From Kineobactrum salinum (GTDB taxonomy: Bacteria > Pseudomonadota > Gammaproteobacteria > Pseudomonadales > Halieaceae), in NCBI RefSeq assembly GCF_010669285.1, contig NZ_CP048711.1, forward strand, positions 3,410,001-3,474,000: 64,000 nt of DNA. Reading direction: 5' to 3'. Both the position numbers and the translations under genes were made by a program. How positions within the stretch are numbered: position 1 is the first letter of the stretch; each line of letters opens with the position of its first letter. Positions 42,604 through 53,644 of this stretch are shown one piece after another. Under the pieces are notes generated by a model. It had not been told where the DNA came from. It was given only the letters and a program-made list of their open reading frames with translations, and searched no databases.

Positions 42604-43700
42604 TCAGGGGCGCGGTTGCTGCTGGGTAATACAGTGGATATTGCCCCCGCCAAACAGGATCTCCCGGCCCGGCAACATGATTAGCTCCCGCTGCGGGAAC
42701 AGCTCACGCAGGATGGCCGCCGCGGTGGCATCCTGCGGGTCATCGAAGGCGGGGCTATGATGGCGCCGTTGACGATCAGGAAGTTCACGTAGGAGGCGGC
42801 CAGGCGGGTGTAGGGCAGGCGCGGCTGGGAACCGGGCACGCTGTCCACGCCCTGACAGATTTCCTCGGAGGCGGCAATCGGGCTGGGAATCGGCATCTTG
42901 TGTACACGCAGCTGGCGGCCGCGGGCATCAGTGCTGCTTTCCAGCACGGCCAGTGCCTCGGCGCAGCGGCTGTAATTGGGGTCATCGGGATCATCGGTCC
43001 AGCACAGCAGGACTTCGCCCGGCGCCACAAAGCAGCAGAAATTGTCGATGTGGCCGTTGGTTTCGTCGCTGTACATGCCCCGGGGCAGCCACAGGATGGT
43101 GTCGACGCCCAGGTAGTTGCGCAAGTAGTCTTCGATCTGCTCCCGGCTCAGGTGGGGATTGCGGTTGGGATTGAGCAGGCATTCCTCGGTGGTGAGCAGG
43201 GTGCCCTCGCCGTCGACGTGGATGGAGCCGCCCTCCAGCACGAAGTCCGGAGTCGGATAGCGTACGACCCGCTCCAGCTGGGCGACCTTGCGGGCGACCT
43301 GGTTATCCAGGTCCCAGGGAAAGTAGAGTCCATCCTCCAGGCCCCCCCAGGCATTGAATTCCCAGTCGACGGCGGCCAGTCCCCCGCGGCCGTCGACCAG
43401 GAAGGTGGGGCCCACATCGCGCATCCAGGCGTCATTGTTGGACAGCTCCACCACCCGCACATTGGCGTCCTGGGCGAGCTGCTCGCTGGCGTTGATAAAC
43501 TGGCCGGCCGAGACGCCCACGGTAACGGCCTCAAAGCGGGCGATGGCGCGGATGACCGCGATAAACGCCGCCTGTGCGGGCTTGCCGCCCATGCGCCAGC
43601 TGTCGGGCCGTTCGGGCCACAACATCCAGACCTGATCCTGGGGAGCCCATTCCGCCGGCATGTAGAAGCCGGCGGCCCGGGGCGTCGCCTTTGCGCTCAT
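42604..43700 (-). CDS. aguA: Agmatine deiminase, frameshifted near the 3' end
   Basis: Agmatine deiminase (agmatine to N-carbamoylputrescine), about 365 residues when repaired. Family segments are [53 protein letters not shown] and the catalytic-cysteine motif GGGNIHC near the end. A missing base in GGGG at 42751-42754 puts the last 50 or so residues, including that cysteine, in another frame. As read, the gene ends at 42681. A real mutation would abolish activity; a sequencing error is as likely. It overlaps aguB by four bases. Confidence 0.85.
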
Positions 43701-44572
43701 GTGTTGATCCCGTCCAGGGTGTTGATGGGCTGGTACAGGGCCGGCCTGCGGTCGCGGAACACGCCCCAGGCGGTACGCAGCTTCTCCACCTCGTCGAGGT
43801 CGAAGGCCTGCACCAGCACCGTCTCGCTGTCGTCGTCGGCTTCCTGTACCTTGGCGCCCTGCGCATCGGCGATAAAGGAGCTGCCGTAGAAGGTAATGTC
43901 GCTGTCTTCCTGTACCTCGCAACCGATCCGGTTGCTCGCCACCAGCGGCATCAGGTTGGCGCCTGCGTGCCCCTGCTGCACCCGCTGCCAGTGGTCGCGG
44001 GAGTGGATGGAGGGGTCGTGGGGCTCGCTGCCGATGGCGGTGGGGTAGAACAGTATTTCGGCGCCCAGCAGGGCCATGCTGCGGGCGCTTTCCGGAAACC
44101 ACTGGTCCCAGCAGATGCCCACACCAATTCTGGCGTAGCGGGTTTTCCAGACCTTGAAGCCGGTGTCACCGGGGTTGAAATAGAACTTTTCATGGTAGCC
44201 GGGCCCGTCGGGAATATGACTCTTGCGGTAGTTGCCCAGCACGGTGCCATCGGCGTCGATGATGGCCACCGAGTTGAAGCGGGCCTGGCCGGCCTGTTCA
44301 AAATAGCTGATCGGCAGCACAACCTCCAACTCCGCGGCCAGCTGGCGAAAATGCCGCACCGCGGGATTGTCCTCCAGCGGCGTGGCCAACAGCATGTAGT
44401 CTTCGTTGGGCTTCTGGCAGAAGTAGGGGGTTTCGAACAGCTCCTGCAACAGGATAATGCGGGCGCCCTTGCCGTGGGCCTCGCGCACCAGCTGTTCGCC
44501 CCGGGCAATGTTGGCCTCGCGGTCCCAGGAACAGGCCATCTGGGTCGCGGCGACCGTTATCATGCGCGCCAT
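43697..44572 (-). CDS. aguB: N-carbamoylputrescine amidase
   Basis: A 291-residue nitrilase-superfamily amidase that converts N-carbamoylputrescine to putrescine. The triad is visible: Glu in [11 protein letters not shown], Lys in [11 protein letters not shown] and Cys in [12 protein letters not shown]. It forms an operon with aguA (ATGA overlap), giving the agmatine-to-putrescine pathway. The ATG at 44572 (gagacccgac upstream) starts [14 protein letters not shown], matching the family. Confidence 0.94.
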   Translation of the reverse strand: MARMITVAATQMACSWDREANIARGEQLVREAHGKGARIILLQELFETPYFCQKPNEDYMLLATPLEDNPAVRHFRQLAAELEVVLPISYFEQAGQARFNSVAIIDADGTVLGNYRKSHIPDGPGYHEKFYFNPGDTGFKVWKTRYARIGVGICWDQWFPESARSMALLGAEILFYPTAIGSEPHDPSIHSRDHWQRVQQGHAGANLMPLVASNRIGCEVQEDSDITFYGSSFIADAQGAKVQEADDDSETVLVQAFDLDEVEKLRTAWGVFRDRRPALYQPINTLDGINT

Positions 44573-44756
44573 TGTCGGGTCTCCTGTGCTGATGTTGTGT
44601 ACGTGCAGTCCGGCCCGGGATGGGGGCACTGACCGACGCGAGACTATAGTGTAACGCGCCTTGACTGGCGAACAGAATAACTCTGCAGGGGAGGGCGGGG
44701 CGACCCTCGAACGTGTTCGGATTCTTCAGATCGCCCCGGGGAAGGTGGCGGGCGGT

Positions 44757-45386
44757 TCAGACGGGACGGCGGATGGCTCTCACCTTACCGCTCCCTCCTC
44801 CTCCGCAGAAGAATTGGCCCCGGCCATCGGACTCAAGCCCTGATATACCCACGCCCGGCGGCATCTCGATTTTTTCCAGTACCTCGCCGGTGCGCGCATC
44901 GATGTGCCTGAGGTCGCTCTCGTCGTTTTCCCAGGTGCCGTGCCATAGCTCCTCGTCGACCCAGGTGACCCCGGTGACGAAGCGGTTGGACTCGATGGTG
45001 CGCAGAATTGCACCCGTCTGCGGGTCGATTTCATGGATCTTGCGGTCCCGGTACTGGCCTACCCAGAGCGCTCCTTCGCCCCAGGCAAGCCCCGAATTGC
45101 TGCCCTCGGGTGCCGGGATGGTGGCGACCACGCGGCCACTGCCCGGGTCGATCTTCTGGATGCGGTCTGCGGTAATCTGAAACAGGTGCTGGCCGTCGAA
45201 GGCGGTGCCGGCGTCCGCGGTGACGTCGATTGTGCGCAGCGTCTTCCCGCTTGCCGGATCGAGGGCGTTGAGCCTGTCTCCACTGGCGAACCAGATCTGC
45301 GCGCCGTCGTAGGTGACCCCATGCACGGCGTCGACATTCGGAAAGGGGCCATACTCGTTGATGATGTGGGCTGTTGACTGTTTCAT
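44757..45386 (-). CDS. Beta-propeller (glutamine cyclotransferase/PQQ-like) protein
   Basis: A 209-residue protein made of repeated beta-propeller blades: HGVTYDGAQIWFASGDRL, LDPASGKTLRTIDVTADAG, KIDPGSGRVVATIPAPEGS and EIDPQTGAILRTIESNRF. It resembles small glutamine-cyclotransferase-like or SMP-30-like proteins that lack a signal peptide. Substrate unknown. agaggagagcagc precedes the start. The HTH gene upstream on the same strand is its likely regulator. Confidence 0.8.
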   Translation of the reverse strand: MKQSTAHIINEYGPFPNVDAVHGVTYDGAQIWFASGDRLNALDPASGKTLRTIDVTADAGTAFDGQHLFQITADRIQKIDPGSGRVVATIPAPEGSNSGLAWGEGALWVGQYRDRKIHEIDPQTGAILRTIESNRFVTGVTWVDEELWHGTWENDESDLRHIDARTGEVLEKIEMPPGVGISGLESDGRGQFFCGGGGSGKVRAIRRPV

Positions 45387-45420
45387 GCTGCTCTCCTCTT
45401 CATTGGGGGGTGTGGCTATC

Positions 45421-46641
45421 CTAGCTACCCGGAAGCGAAGCGGGGAGTAACAAGATTGTCGTGAATCCCGGTACCGGTGGAAGCATCCAGCGGCGCGTTC
45501 GCCCGCGGCCGAATGACTGGACTTTGTCCGCGTCTGCCAGTGACTCGAGGGCCCGTTGCACGGAGCGCTGGCTGGCTCCCGTCGCGAGTGCCAGGGCTGA
45601 ACTCGACCAGGAGGCACCGTCGGCAAGCAGGGCGAGCACCGCCCCATGCTTTTCTTCCACGGGTCTCGCCAACACGACGATCTCTTCTGCGTGCCTCGGA
45701 ACCAGCGCAAACCCGCGTTTGGTCGCCCTTACATCGGTCAGAGTCCGCAGCAGTTTGCGCAGTCGGCCGATCTCGACTCGCAAGCGCACGCGATGGGAAT
45801 CATCGATAAATTTTGTGCGGAAGGCTCGCGCAATAAGAGTGTCCCTCGACACATCCTCCGGCCAGGCTTCGCCCAGCAGCCGTGCGAGTGTGAACAATAC
45901 CGGGCGCCTTGCAAGCGAGACTACCGTGTCTGCGCCGCGTATGGCATGGCGGCACGCATCCACGACGAGTGCGTCGGATTCCAGTAACGCTGCGACGTCC
46001 TTGAGCAGGAGCAGACGCTCCGTGCCGTTCTTTAACAGGCGCGCCGCAGGTGTGCCCAAGATGACTGCGGCGCTTTCGACCTCTGCCATCAACGCGGGGA
46101 TACCGGCCAGCTGGGCATCGCGTTCGGCGCGGATAAGGGCAGCGCGCGCAGCCTCTGTCCGCAGACGGCGGATGGCAACTCCCGCCAGTACCAATTCGTG
46201 GGCGGCCTTCAATGCGGGCGGATAGAACGTGGAGTTGATCCCGGCGAGCGCATGCTCGACGTCCTCGAGCTGCCCCAGCAGGAGCAGGCGCCGGATCCCT
46301 ATATTCTGCGCATGGGCAGCATTGACCTGGTCACCGCGCGCTTCCAGCACCGCCCGTGCGGCGTCCAGCGACTTCGGGGACCAGCCCAGGTCGCGGGAGG
46401 CCAGCGCGATTTCGGCCTCGGCGACGACACATCGTGCGCGGGCAACGGTTTCCCGGGGGCCAAAAGCGCGCGCGGCACTGCGCAGGAGTGCTTTCGCCCG
46501 GGCGAAATCGTCAAGCTGTGCCATCGCAATACCGCGCAGCGCGAGTGCAGGTGCATCGTCGCGCAGCGCGACCTGATTCAGAGCGCCGAGCGGATCACCC
46601 GCCGCGAGTGCTCGCGCCGCCGCCGTGATCAGCGAATCCAT
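45421..46641 (-). CDS. TPR-like protein with a C-terminal winged-helix region
   Basis: A 406-residue protein. The first 280 residues form alanine-rich helical repeats of TPR type. From about residue 285 comes IARAFRTKFIDDSHRVRLRV with EIGRLRKLLRTLTDVRATKRG, resembling an OmpR-like winged helix, then a second HTH-like part (ALATGASQRSVQRALESL). It is probably a transcription factor for the beta-propeller gene downstream; effector unknown. No membrane span. Confidence 0.7.
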   Translation of the reverse strand: MDSLITAAARALAAGDPLGALNQVALRDDAPALALRGIAMAQLDDFARAKALLRSAARAFGPRETVARARCVVAEAEIALASRDLGWSPKSLDAARAVLEARGDQVNAAHAQNIGIRRLLLLGQLEDVEHALAGINSTFYPPALKAAHELVLAGVAIRRLRTEAARAALIRAERDAQLAGIPALMAEVESAAVILGTPAARLLKNGTERLLLLKDVAALLESDALVVDACRHAIRGADTVVSLARRPVLFTLARLLGEAWPEDVSRDTLIARAFRTKFIDDSHRVRLRVEIGRLRKLLRTLTDVRATKRGFALVPRHAEEIVVLARPVEEKHGAVLALLADGASWSSSALALATGASQRSVQRALESLADADKVQSFGRGRTRRWMLPPVPGFTTILLLPASLPGS

Positions 46642-46790
46642 CCAACTTCCGCCATATTCTTCGGCTAATTGACAGTTCGGAGTTGTCTATTTGTAAACGG
46701 AAATGCGCCCATTTGAAAGCAGGGAGCCGCGCAGCCCCTCTTTTGCGTCCAATGTGGCCCAGGGCCGGCCTGATGGATGGGCTTCCGGTT

Positions 46791-47885
46791 TCAGACGTTG
46801 AACCGAAAGTGAATAACATCCCCATCCTGGACAATGTAGTCCTTGCCTTCCAGCCGCCAGCGGCCGGCGTCCTTGGCGCCCTGCTCGCCGTTGTGCGTGA
46901 TGAAGTCCTGGTAGCTGATCACCTCGGCGCGGATGAAGCCCTTCTGGAAGTCGGTGTGGATTACTGCCGCGGCCTCGGGGGCGGTGGCGCCCACCTTGAC
47001 GGTCCAGGCCCGTACTTCCTTCACACCGGCGGTGAAGTAGGTCTGCAGGTTCAGCAGCTGGTAGCCCGCGCGGATCACCCGGTCCAGGCCCGGCTCTTCC
47101 ATGCCCAGGTCGGCGAGGAACTCCATCCGTTCCTCGTCTTCCAGCTCCACAATCTCGGATTCCAGCTTGTTGCAGATGGCGACCACGATGGCACCCTCGG
47201 CGGCGGCGAGTTCGTTGACGGTGTCCAGCAGCGGGTTGTTTTCGAAGCCGTTCTCGTCGACGTTGGCGATGTACATGGTGGGCTTGACGGTCAGCAGTTG
47301 CAGGTTTTTCACCAGCGGACGCTCGCTGTCATCAAAGGCCAGCGAGCGCACCGGCAGGGCCTCGTTGAGATGCGGCAACAGCCGGTTCTCCAGCAGCGCC
47401 TTCATCGCGATGGCCTCCTTGTCGCCACCCTTGGCAGTGCGCTGCACCTTCTGCAGTTGCTTTTCGCAGCTTTCGAGATCCGCCAGCGCCAGTTCGGTAT
47501 TGATTACCTCGATGTCGGAACGCGGATCGACCCGGTTGGCGACATGGATGACGTTGTCATCGAGGAAGCAGCGTACAACGTGAGCGATGGCATCGGTCTC
47601 CCGGATGTTGGCCAGGAACTGGTTGCCCAGCCCCTCGCCTTTCGAGGCACCGGCGACCAGACCGGCGATATCGACAAACTCCATCGTGGTGGCGACTTCC
47701 CGCTGCGGCTTGACGATCTCCGCTATGCGGCGTTGGCGGGGGTCGGGCACCGGTACCACCCCGGCGTTGGGCTCAATGGTACAGAACGGAAAATTCTCCG
47801 CATCGATGCCGGCCCTGGTCAGTGCATTGAACAGTGTGGACTTGCCGACGTTGGGCAGTCCGACGATACCGCATTTAAAACCCAT
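46791..47885 (-). CDS. ychF: Ribosome-binding GTPase/ATPase YchF
   Basis: A 364-residue universally conserved OBG-family nucleotide hydrolase. Walker A is [12 protein letters not shown], the G3-type motif [16 protein letters not shown], and the C-terminal TGS domain has the usual [18 protein letters not shown] and [10 protein letters not shown]. It binds ribosomes and prefers ATP in several species. It stands in the pth-rplY-prs neighbourhood typical of gammaproteobacteria. Confidence 0.97.
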   Translation of the reverse strand: MGFKCGIVGLPNVGKSTLFNALTRAGIDAENFPFCTIEPNAGVVPVPDPRQRRIAEIVKPQREVATTMEFVDIAGLVAGASKGEGLGNQFLANIRETDAIAHVVRCFLDDNVIHVANRVDPRSDIEVINTELALADLESCEKQLQKVQRTAKGGDKEAIAMKALLENRLLPHLNEALPVRSLAFDDSERPLVKNLQLLTVKPTMYIANVDENGFENNPLLDTVNELAAAEGAIVVAICNKLESEIVELEDEERMEFLADLGMEEPGLDRVIRAGYQLLNLQTYFTAGVKEVRAWTVKVGATAPEAAAVIHTDFQKGFIRAEVISYQDFITHNGEQGAKDAGRWRLEGKDYIVQDGDVIHFRFNV

Positions 47886-47919
47886 CTGAAATTCCTGTGC
47901 GAAGGGCAGCGCGCCCGGT

Positions 47920-48510
47920 TCAGGCGGCGCTGAAACTGTGTAATTGTGTCATGGCGCGGGTTTCCTCTCCAGCCAGCAACTGGGGCAGCACCGCGATCGC
48001 GGCCTCGATGCTGGCATCCATTCGCTCGCGCTCCACCGCACTGGGCCTGCCAAGCACATAGCCGGTAACCTGCGAGGCGTGGCCGGGATGACCGATGCCG
48101 ATACGCAGGCGGCCGAAGTCCCGGTTGTTGCCCAGCGCGGATATGATATCGCGCAGGCCATTGTGACCGCCGTGACCCCCGCCACGCTTGAAGCGTGCAG
48201 TGCCGGCCGGGATATCGAGTTCATCGTGGGCGACCAGGATATTTCCCGGGACGATCTTGAAGAAATTGGCCATGGCCGCAACGGCCTGGCCGCTGCGGTT
48301 CATGAAGGTGGTGGGGATGAGCAGTCGCAGGTCCTGGCCGCCACACACGATACGGGCGCTGAGTCCGAAGAAGCGGGTCTCGGCCTGCAGGCTGCCGCCG
48401 CAGTGACGGGCCAGCGCCGCGACGAAATCGGCGCCCGCATTGTGGCGGGTTCCCCGGTATTCGCTGCCCGGGTTGCCCAGCCCGACTATCAGTGTGAACG
48501 AAGCCGTCAA
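47920..48510 (-). CDS. pth: Peptidyl-tRNA hydrolase
   Basis: A 196-residue enzyme that releases tRNA from prematurely dropped peptidyl-tRNA. Diagnostic segments are [19 protein letters not shown] with the catalytic histidine, [21 protein letters not shown] and [17 protein letters not shown]. It is full length and lies between rplY and ychF as usual, and is an essential gene. Confidence 0.96.
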   Translation of the reverse strand: MTASFTLIVGLGNPGSEYRGTRHNAGADFVAALARHCGGSLQAETRFFGLSARIVCGGQDLRLLIPTTFMNRSGQAVAAMANFFKIVPGNILVAHDELDIPAGTARFKRGGGHGGHNGLRDIISALGNNRDFGRLRIGIGHPGHASQVTGYVLGRPSAVERERMDASIEAAIAVLPQLLAGEETRAMTQLHSFSAA

Positions 48511-48536
48511 CGTGGCTGCCGTACGACGCCGGAAGC

Positions 48537-49181
48537 TCAGGCCTCGTCGTCGTCCGCGGCTTCCTCGGAAGGCGCTTCCTCGTCCGCGTCAGTGCCACCC
48601 TTGGGTGCTACCACGGAAGCGACCGCCAGGTCGTGATCTTCCCCCAGGCTCAGCGCGACCGAGGTCACGCCCTTGGGCAGCGTGATTTCCGACAGGTGGA
48701 CGATGTCGCCGGTTTTCAGTTCCGCCATATCCACTTCGATGTATTCAGGGATATCGCTGGGCAGGCACAGGACCTCGATGTCGGTAGCCTGATGCTGGAT
48801 CATGCCGCCCTGCACCTTGACGCCGTGGCAGGTCTTTTCATTCAGGAAGTGGATGGGCACGTGTACCTTGATCGCGCTCTTTTCATCCACCCGCAGAAAA
48901 TCCGCGTGGGTGACGCTGTTGCGGGCCGGGTGGCGTTGCAGGTCCCTGAGGATGGCTTTTTCCTTTTTGCCCGCCACGTTGATGGCCAGCACGTGAGAAA
49001 AGAAAGCCTCGTTTTCAAGTGCCTTTTCCAGATCCTTGCGGATGAGGGACAGCGGTTGGGGATCCTTGCTGCCACCGTAGATAATGGCCGGGACCCGGTC
49101 GCCGAGACGACGCAGGCGGCGGCTCGCACCTTTCCCCAGGTCCTCTCGTACTTCTGCGTACAATTCAAATTGGTCAGACAT
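48537..49181 (-). CDS. rplY: 50S ribosomal protein L25/general stress protein Ctc
   Basis: A 214-residue long-form L25 (Ctc type). The N-terminal L25 domain has [20 protein letters not shown] and the C-terminal domain contains [20 protein letters not shown]. An acidic tail ([14 protein letters not shown]) is typical. It binds 5S rRNA in the large subunit. It stands between prs and pth. Confidence 0.95.
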   Translation of the reverse strand: MSDQFELYAEVREDLGKGASRRLRRLGDRVPAIIYGGSKDPQPLSLIRKDLEKALENEAFFSHVLAINVAGKKEKAILRDLQRHPARNSVTHADFLRVDEKSAIKVHVPIHFLNEKTCHGVKVQGGMIQHQATDIEVLCLPSDIPEYIEVDMAELKTGDIVHLSEITLPKGVTSVALSLGEDHDLAVASVVAPKGGTDADEEAPSEEAADDDEA

Positions 49182-49201
49182 TGTCTTGACTCCATTGCTG
49201 A

Positions 49202-49232
49202 CACTGTCTTGCCCGCGACCGGCGCGACAGTG
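49202..49232. terminator. Weak stem-loop between prs and rplY
   Basis: CACTGTC and GACAGTG arms enclose 17 bases in the prs-rplY gap. It may attenuate rather than stop transcription. Confidence 0.3.
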
Positions 49233-49252
49233 GGTTTGGGTAAACGCTGTGC

Positions 49253-50200
49253 CTACTGGAACAGCGCGCTGATGGATTCCTCGTTGGAAACGCGGCGGAT
49301 CGACTCCGCCAGCAGGTCCGATATGGTCAGCTGGCGAATCTCGTCGATGGCCGATGCCTCCTTGCTCAGGGGAATCGTGTCCGTCACCACCAGCTCATCG
49401 AGCTGGGAGTTGCGAATATTGTCCAGGGCGCGGCCCGAAAGCACCGCATGGGTGCAGTAGGCCACGACCTTGTCGGCGCCGTGTGCCTTGAGGGCGTCGG
49501 CGGCCTTGCACAGCGTGCCGGCGGTATCGACCATGTCGTCCACCAGCAGACAGCAGCGGCCCTCGACTTCGCCGATCAGGTTCATCACCTGGGCTTCATT
49601 GGCCTGGGGCCGGCGCTTGTCGATGATCGCGAGATCGGCGTCATTCAGTTGTTTGGCAATCGCCCGGGCCCGCACCACGCCACCGATGTCCGGCGACACT
49701 ACAATCAGGTTCTCGTAATTGCAGGCGATGATATCCGCATTCAGTACCGGTGAGCCGTAGACGTTGTCCACCGGGCAGCCGAAGAAACCCTGGATCTGCT
49801 CGGCGTGCAGGTCGACCGTGAGCACCCGGTCCACGCCGACGGTGACCATCATGTCAGCCACGACCTTGGCGGTAATCGGTACCCGGGCCGAACGTACGCG
49901 GCGATCCTGGCGGGCGTAGCCGAAATAGGGGACCACGGCCGTGATCCGCGCCGCCGACGCGCGGCGCAGCGCGTCGATCATCACCAGCAGTTCCATCAGG
50001 TTGTCGTTGGTGGGCGCACAGGTGGGCTGGACTACGAATACATCCTTGCCGCGCACATTCTCGTTCAGTTCCACCGCGACTTCGCCGTCGCTGAATTTTC
50101 CGACGCTGGCCTTGCCCAGGGCAAGGTAGAGGCGGTTGGCAATTTTCTGGGCCAGCTCCGGGTTGGCGTTACCCGTGAAGACCATCAGTTTGGAGGACAC
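49253..50200 (-). CDS. prs: Ribose-phosphate pyrophosphokinase
   Basis: A 315-residue PRPP synthase (ribose 5-phosphate plus ATP to PRPP). Motifs: [51 protein letters not shown] and the PRPP-binding loop [14 protein letters not shown] place the start at GTG 50200 ([18 protein letters not shown]), with gggagag upstream; an ATG at 50185 is five codons later. Essential gene, directly downstream of tRNA-Gln. Confidence 0.95.
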   Translation of the reverse strand: MSSKLMVFTGNANPELAQKIANRLYLALGKASVGKFSDGEVAVELNENVRGKDVFVVQPTCAPTNDNLMELLVMIDALRRASAARITAVVPYFGYARQDRRVRSARVPITAKVVADMMVTVGVDRVLTVDLHAEQIQGFFGCPVDNVYGSPVLNADIIACNYENLIVVSPDIGGVVRARAIAKQLNDADLAIIDKRRPQANEAQVMNLIGEVEGRCCLLVDDMVDTAGTLCKAADALKAHGADKVVAYCTHAVLSGRALDNIRNSQLDELVVTDTIPLSKEASAIDEIRQLTISDLLAESIRRVSNEESISALFQ

Positions 50201-50366
50201 GATACTCTCCCTGGTCGGGTTGGGGGCATGGGTCGAACAAACCCTGGTGCTTGGCCTGGTCATTTCGAGCCGTTCGGCATTGGTCGAACCTCGTTCGAAT
50301 CCTGCCGGTCGGCTTCTTCACTCCGTGGTGGCCTGGTCGTGCGCCTGCCCTCGAAGTTCCTCTATA

Positions 50367-50441
50367 TGGCTGGGGTGGTAGGATTCGAACCTACGAATGC
50401 CGGGATCAAAACCCGGTGCCTTGCCACTTGGCGACACCCCA
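50367..50441 (-). tRNA. tRNA-Gln (TTG)
   Basis: 75 bases with CCA encoded. The 5' end is TGGGGTGTCGCC and the anticodon TTG lies in the loop TTTTGAT. It separates ispE from prs, as in Pseudomonas relatives. Confidence 0.95.
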
Positions 50442-50459
50442 AAAACAATCGTTGTTAAC

Positions 50460-51292
50460 TCAGCACAAGGCCTTCTGCACGGGCGACTGGTTTACACCCT
50501 GCGCGACTATAGCACGCCATCGCGCCGGTACCATGGCGCCGATCTGGCGAGCTTGCGTCTCGCTGTCAAATGCGGCAAATATACAGGCGCCTGTGCCGGT
50601 CAGTCGCGGCTCTGCGAACTGTCCGAGCCAGGCCAGGGCCTCGCCAACTTCAGGGTAAAGCCGCACCGCCACCTGCTCGCAGTCGTTGCGCGATGTCCCC
50701 TGAAAAAAGGCGGCTATTGTGATCGGCGCGGTGTCCCGTGTCAATTCACGGTCGGAAAAAATTTCCCGGGTCGGGATCTGGCACCCAGGAACGATGATCA
50801 GATACCAGCGGGATGGCAGCTCAACCGCACTCAATACTTCGCCCACTCCTTCAGCCCAGGCACTGTGGCCGGCGATGAACACCGGCACATCGGCACCCAG
50901 ACTGGCGCCAAGGGCCAGCAGCTGTGACTGCGGCAGCCGCAGCTGCCAAAGCTGGTTCAGGGCCAGCAGGGTAGTGGCCGCATTGGAGCTGCCGCCGCCC
51001 AGCCCCCCCCTGCCGGGATTTGCTTGTTGCAGTGGATGGCTGCGCCGTGGTGCTCATCGCGCGGCAGCAGGGCCGCCGCGCGCAGGATCAGGTTGTCGGC
51101 CTCGGGTAGGTCCATGCCCGACATCTGCAGGCTCACCCGGCCACTGGAGACGGGCCGGAAGGTCATTTCGTCCCCCCAGTCGAGCAGCTGGAACAGGGTC
51201 TGCAGGGTATGGTAGCCATCGGCCTGGCGTCCGGTCACATGCAGGAACAGGTTCAGCTTGGCGGGCGACAGCAGTCGCAGGACCGGGTCCAT
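50460..51292 (-). CDS. ispE: 4-diphosphocytidyl-2-C-methyl-D-erythritol kinase, frameshifted
   Basis: A GHMP kinase of the MEP isoprenoid pathway. The N-terminal half (SPAKLNLFLHVTGRQADGYH) ends in the glycine-rich ATP loop PAGGG, where an eight-base C run (51003-51010 on the + strand) breaks the frame. Nine bases would restore LGGGSSNAATTLLALN. The second half continues to 50460 with ADVPVFIAGHSAWAEGVGE and LTGTGACIFAAFDS. Since the gene is essential in most bacteria with this pathway, the shift is probably a sequencing error. It overlaps lolB by one base. Confidence 0.9.
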
Positions 51293-51882
51293 CACGGTTC
51301 TCCGGGCTGCCAGGACTGGATCACGATACGCGCCCGGGTATCGCCCCGTTCGGCGGTCAGCCGGGTGGGCAGGATGTAAGCCCCGAACTGTTGGTAGCGT
51401 TCGAAATCGATGGTCCAGCCGTCCTGCCGCAACTGCCGCAGCAGGTTTGCCTCGATGCGCATGCGCGTGTCGTCGCCACCCGGCGCGGGCAGGCCCTTGA
51501 GCCAGTAGGGCAGCGCCTGAACCGGCAGGTCCCAACCGGTCTGCTCGCGCAGCGCACCGGGGCTGGCAATGTCGTACTGCTGTTGTTCATCGCCGCGCTG
51601 AATCAGCAATTGCTGGCCGTCGCTGTGAATTTCGGTGGCCCGCAGTCCCATCGGGCCACTCAACTGCAGTCGAGTGTGCCGCCCCCGCTGCAGCCAGCTG
51701 AGATTGGCCGATTCGGCCTGGCCGCCACTGCGCAGGGCCAGTTTGCCGGTGGCACCCCAGTGTTCCAGCGCGCTCAGCTGCACTGTGCGCTGCTGCCAGG
51801 GGCGAGCCGGGGCGGGTTGGTCGGGCGCCGTGGCGCAGGCGTTCAGCAACAGCACGACCAGGCCCGCAAGCAGTAGTCGCAT
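51292..51882 (-). CDS. lolB: Outer-membrane lipoprotein LolB
   Basis: A 196-residue lipoprotein that receives lipoproteins from LolA and inserts them in the outer membrane. A lipobox LNAC follows a short hydrophobic signal. The body shows LEHWGATGKLALRSGGQ and LPYWLKGLPAPG, both typical. It precedes ispE with a TGATG overlap, the usual gammaproteobacterial order. Confidence 0.92.
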   Translation of the reverse strand: MRLLLAGLVVLLLNACATAPDQPAPARPWQQRTVQLSALEHWGATGKLALRSGGQAESANLSWLQRGRHTRLQLSGPMGLRATEIHSDGQQLLIQRGDEQQQYDIASPGALREQTGWDLPVQALPYWLKGLPAPGGDDTRMRIEANLLRQLRQDGWTIDFERYQQFGAYILPTRLTAERGDTRARIVIQSWQPGEP

Positions 51883-51883
51883 G

Positions 51884-53644
51884 TCAGGGGTTCAGGTCGG
51901 CTACAGGAACTTCCAGACGATGCAGGGTCTCCAGCAGGACCTCATGGTCCGGGTCCTGGCGCAGCCCTCCCTGCCAGACATCGCGTGCTTCCCCGGTCTT
52001 GCCCAGGCTCCACAACACTTCCCCCAGGTGCGCCGCCACCTCCGGGTCAGGCAGCTTGACGTAGGCCCGCTGCAGGTATTCCACGGCCTCTTCGGCGCGC
52101 CCTTTGCGGTACAGCACCCAGCCCATGCTGTCCAGAATGGCGGGCTCGTCCGGCGACAGCTCCAGGGCCCGGGAGATCAGTTCAAAGGCTTCTTCGTGAC
52201 GATCGGTGCGGTTGCTCAGAGTGTAGCCCAGAGCGTTCAGCGCGGTGGCGTTGTCCGGCTCCTGTTCCAGAATGGTACGCAGATCCCGCTCCATCAGCGC
52301 CAGGTCGTCGCGCTGCTCGCCCAACATGGAGCGGCTGTAGCGCAGGGAGGTGGAGCGGGGGAGTTCTTCCAGCGCCTGGTTGAGCACGGCCAGGCTGTCG
52401 TCGAGCAGTCCGGCGCGGCTCAGCAACTCGGATTCCAGGGTATAGAGTTGTTCCCGCATCTGCGGGTAGTCTTCGCGCTGGCGGCTGAAGTAACGGGCGC
52501 TGCCGTCAATGTCGCCGCTCTCCAGCAGCATTCTGCCGACCCGGCCCCTGGCGCTGAAAAATTCCCGGCCCTCCGGATCCCCTACTTCGAGATAGGCCGC
52601 AATGGCTTCCTTGGGGCGTCCCTCGTCCTCGGCTATCCGGCCCAGGTAGTAGTGCGCTTCATCGCTGCGCTGTCCCAGCGCCAGCAGCTGCCGCAGGTAG
52701 GCCTTGGCGGTTATGGTGTCGCCGGTGTCCTGGTTCAGCAGCGCCAGCGACAGTAGCAGGTCGCCATCGCGGGGGGCCTGCGCCGACAGGATCTCGAACT
52801 GTTGCCGGGCCGCTTCCATGTCGAAGCGTGTCAGCATGCGGGCATACTGCAGCCGCAGCTGAGCGTCTTCGGCATCCTGCTGCAGGGCCGCTTCAATGCG
52901 CTGGAAGGGATCGGGGTCCTCGTTCTCCAGCTGCAGTTTCGCCTCCAGCATCAGTGCCTGTTGCTGCCAGGGGTCGATCTCGAATACCCGGTCCAGCGCC
53001 GCCTGCACCGCTCCCGCCTGACCCAGTTCATCGCGGATCAATGCCAGCGTCAGCCACAACCGGGTGTCATCCTGGAACTCCAGCGTTAAATCTTCCACCG
53101 CCTTGCTCAGGGCGTGTTGCTGCGCCGGTGGCAAATCCCGAAACCCGCCCAGCAGCATCGGAAAGTGAGCCTTCATGCCATGCCGTGCCACGACCGCCAG
53201 GTGGGGCACGGCCTCCACCGGCCGGGACTCGCGTACCAACAGCGTGGCCAGGGTATTGTTGGCCTCCGGGTTGTCGGGTTCCAGCTCCACCCACAGACGG
53301 ACTGCCGCCAGCGCCTGCGGCTCCCGTTTCAGGAACTGGGCGAGATGAGTGGTGTGGGCGCTGACTCCGGGGTCGCGCAATTGCTCGGCCTGTTCCAGGT
53401 ATGTGGCCAGGGCGAGATCGAAATCGCGCCGCCGCAGCGCAAATTCCGCGACCAGGAGTGGATACAGGCTGTCCTCGGGGAATGCCCGCTCAGGCGGTGG
53501 TGCCGGCTCGGCCGGGCGGGGTGGCGCAGCGGACACCTCGTCCCCGGGCGCCGCGGCATCCATGACAGGATCGGAAGCGCAGGCGACCAGGGCGGCGGCG
53601 AGCGTAGCGGAAACAAGCTTGCGGAACATTTTCAGAGGATGCAT
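51884..53644 (-). CDS. Tetratricopeptide-repeat lipoprotein
   Basis: A 586-residue exported protein. A signal peptide with lipobox-like ALVACAS near residue 22 is followed by a proline-rich linker and about a dozen TPR-like repeats ([40 protein letters not shown]). It precedes lolB, matching a conserved arrangement in Pseudomonas relatives; its role is not established but envelope biogenesis is likely. The start is at 53644, or at 53629 ([14 protein letters not shown]). Confidence 0.85.
   Translation of the reverse strand: MHPLKMFRKLVSATLAAALVACASDPVMDAAAPGDEVSAAPPRPAEPAPPPERAFPEDSLYPLLVAEFALRRRDFDLALATYLEQAEQLRDPGVSAHTTHLAQFLKREPQALAAVRLWVELEPDNPEANNTLATLLVRESRPVEAVPHLAVVARHGMKAHFPMLLGGFRDLPPAQQHALSKAVEDLTLEFQDDTRLWLTLALIRDELGQAGAVQAALDRVFEIDPWQQQALMLEAKLQLENEDPDPFQRIEAALQQDAEDAQLRLQYARMLTRFDMEAARQQFEILSAQAPRDGDLLLSLALLNQDTGDTITAKAYLRQLLALGQRSDEAHYYLGRIAEDEGRPKEAIAAYLEVGDPEGREFFSARGRVGRMLLESGDIDGSARYFSRQREDYPQMREQLYTLESELLSRAGLLDDSLAVLNQALEELPRSTSLRYSRSMLGEQRDDLALMERDLRTILEQEPDNATALNALGYTLSNRTDRHEEAFELISRALELSPDEPAILDSMGWVLYRKGRAEEAVEYLQRAYVKLPDPEVAAHLGEVLWSLGKTGEARDVWQGGLRQDPDHEVLLETLHRLEVPVADLNP

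Noticed and set aside
42900-44632. Long + strand frames opposite aguA and aguB
   Set aside because: Shadow frames of GC-rich coding sequence; the minus-strand genes have full catalytic motifs.
46683-47933. 416-codon + strand frame opposite ychF
   Set aside because: Antisense to an unmistakable YchF; no recognisable domain.
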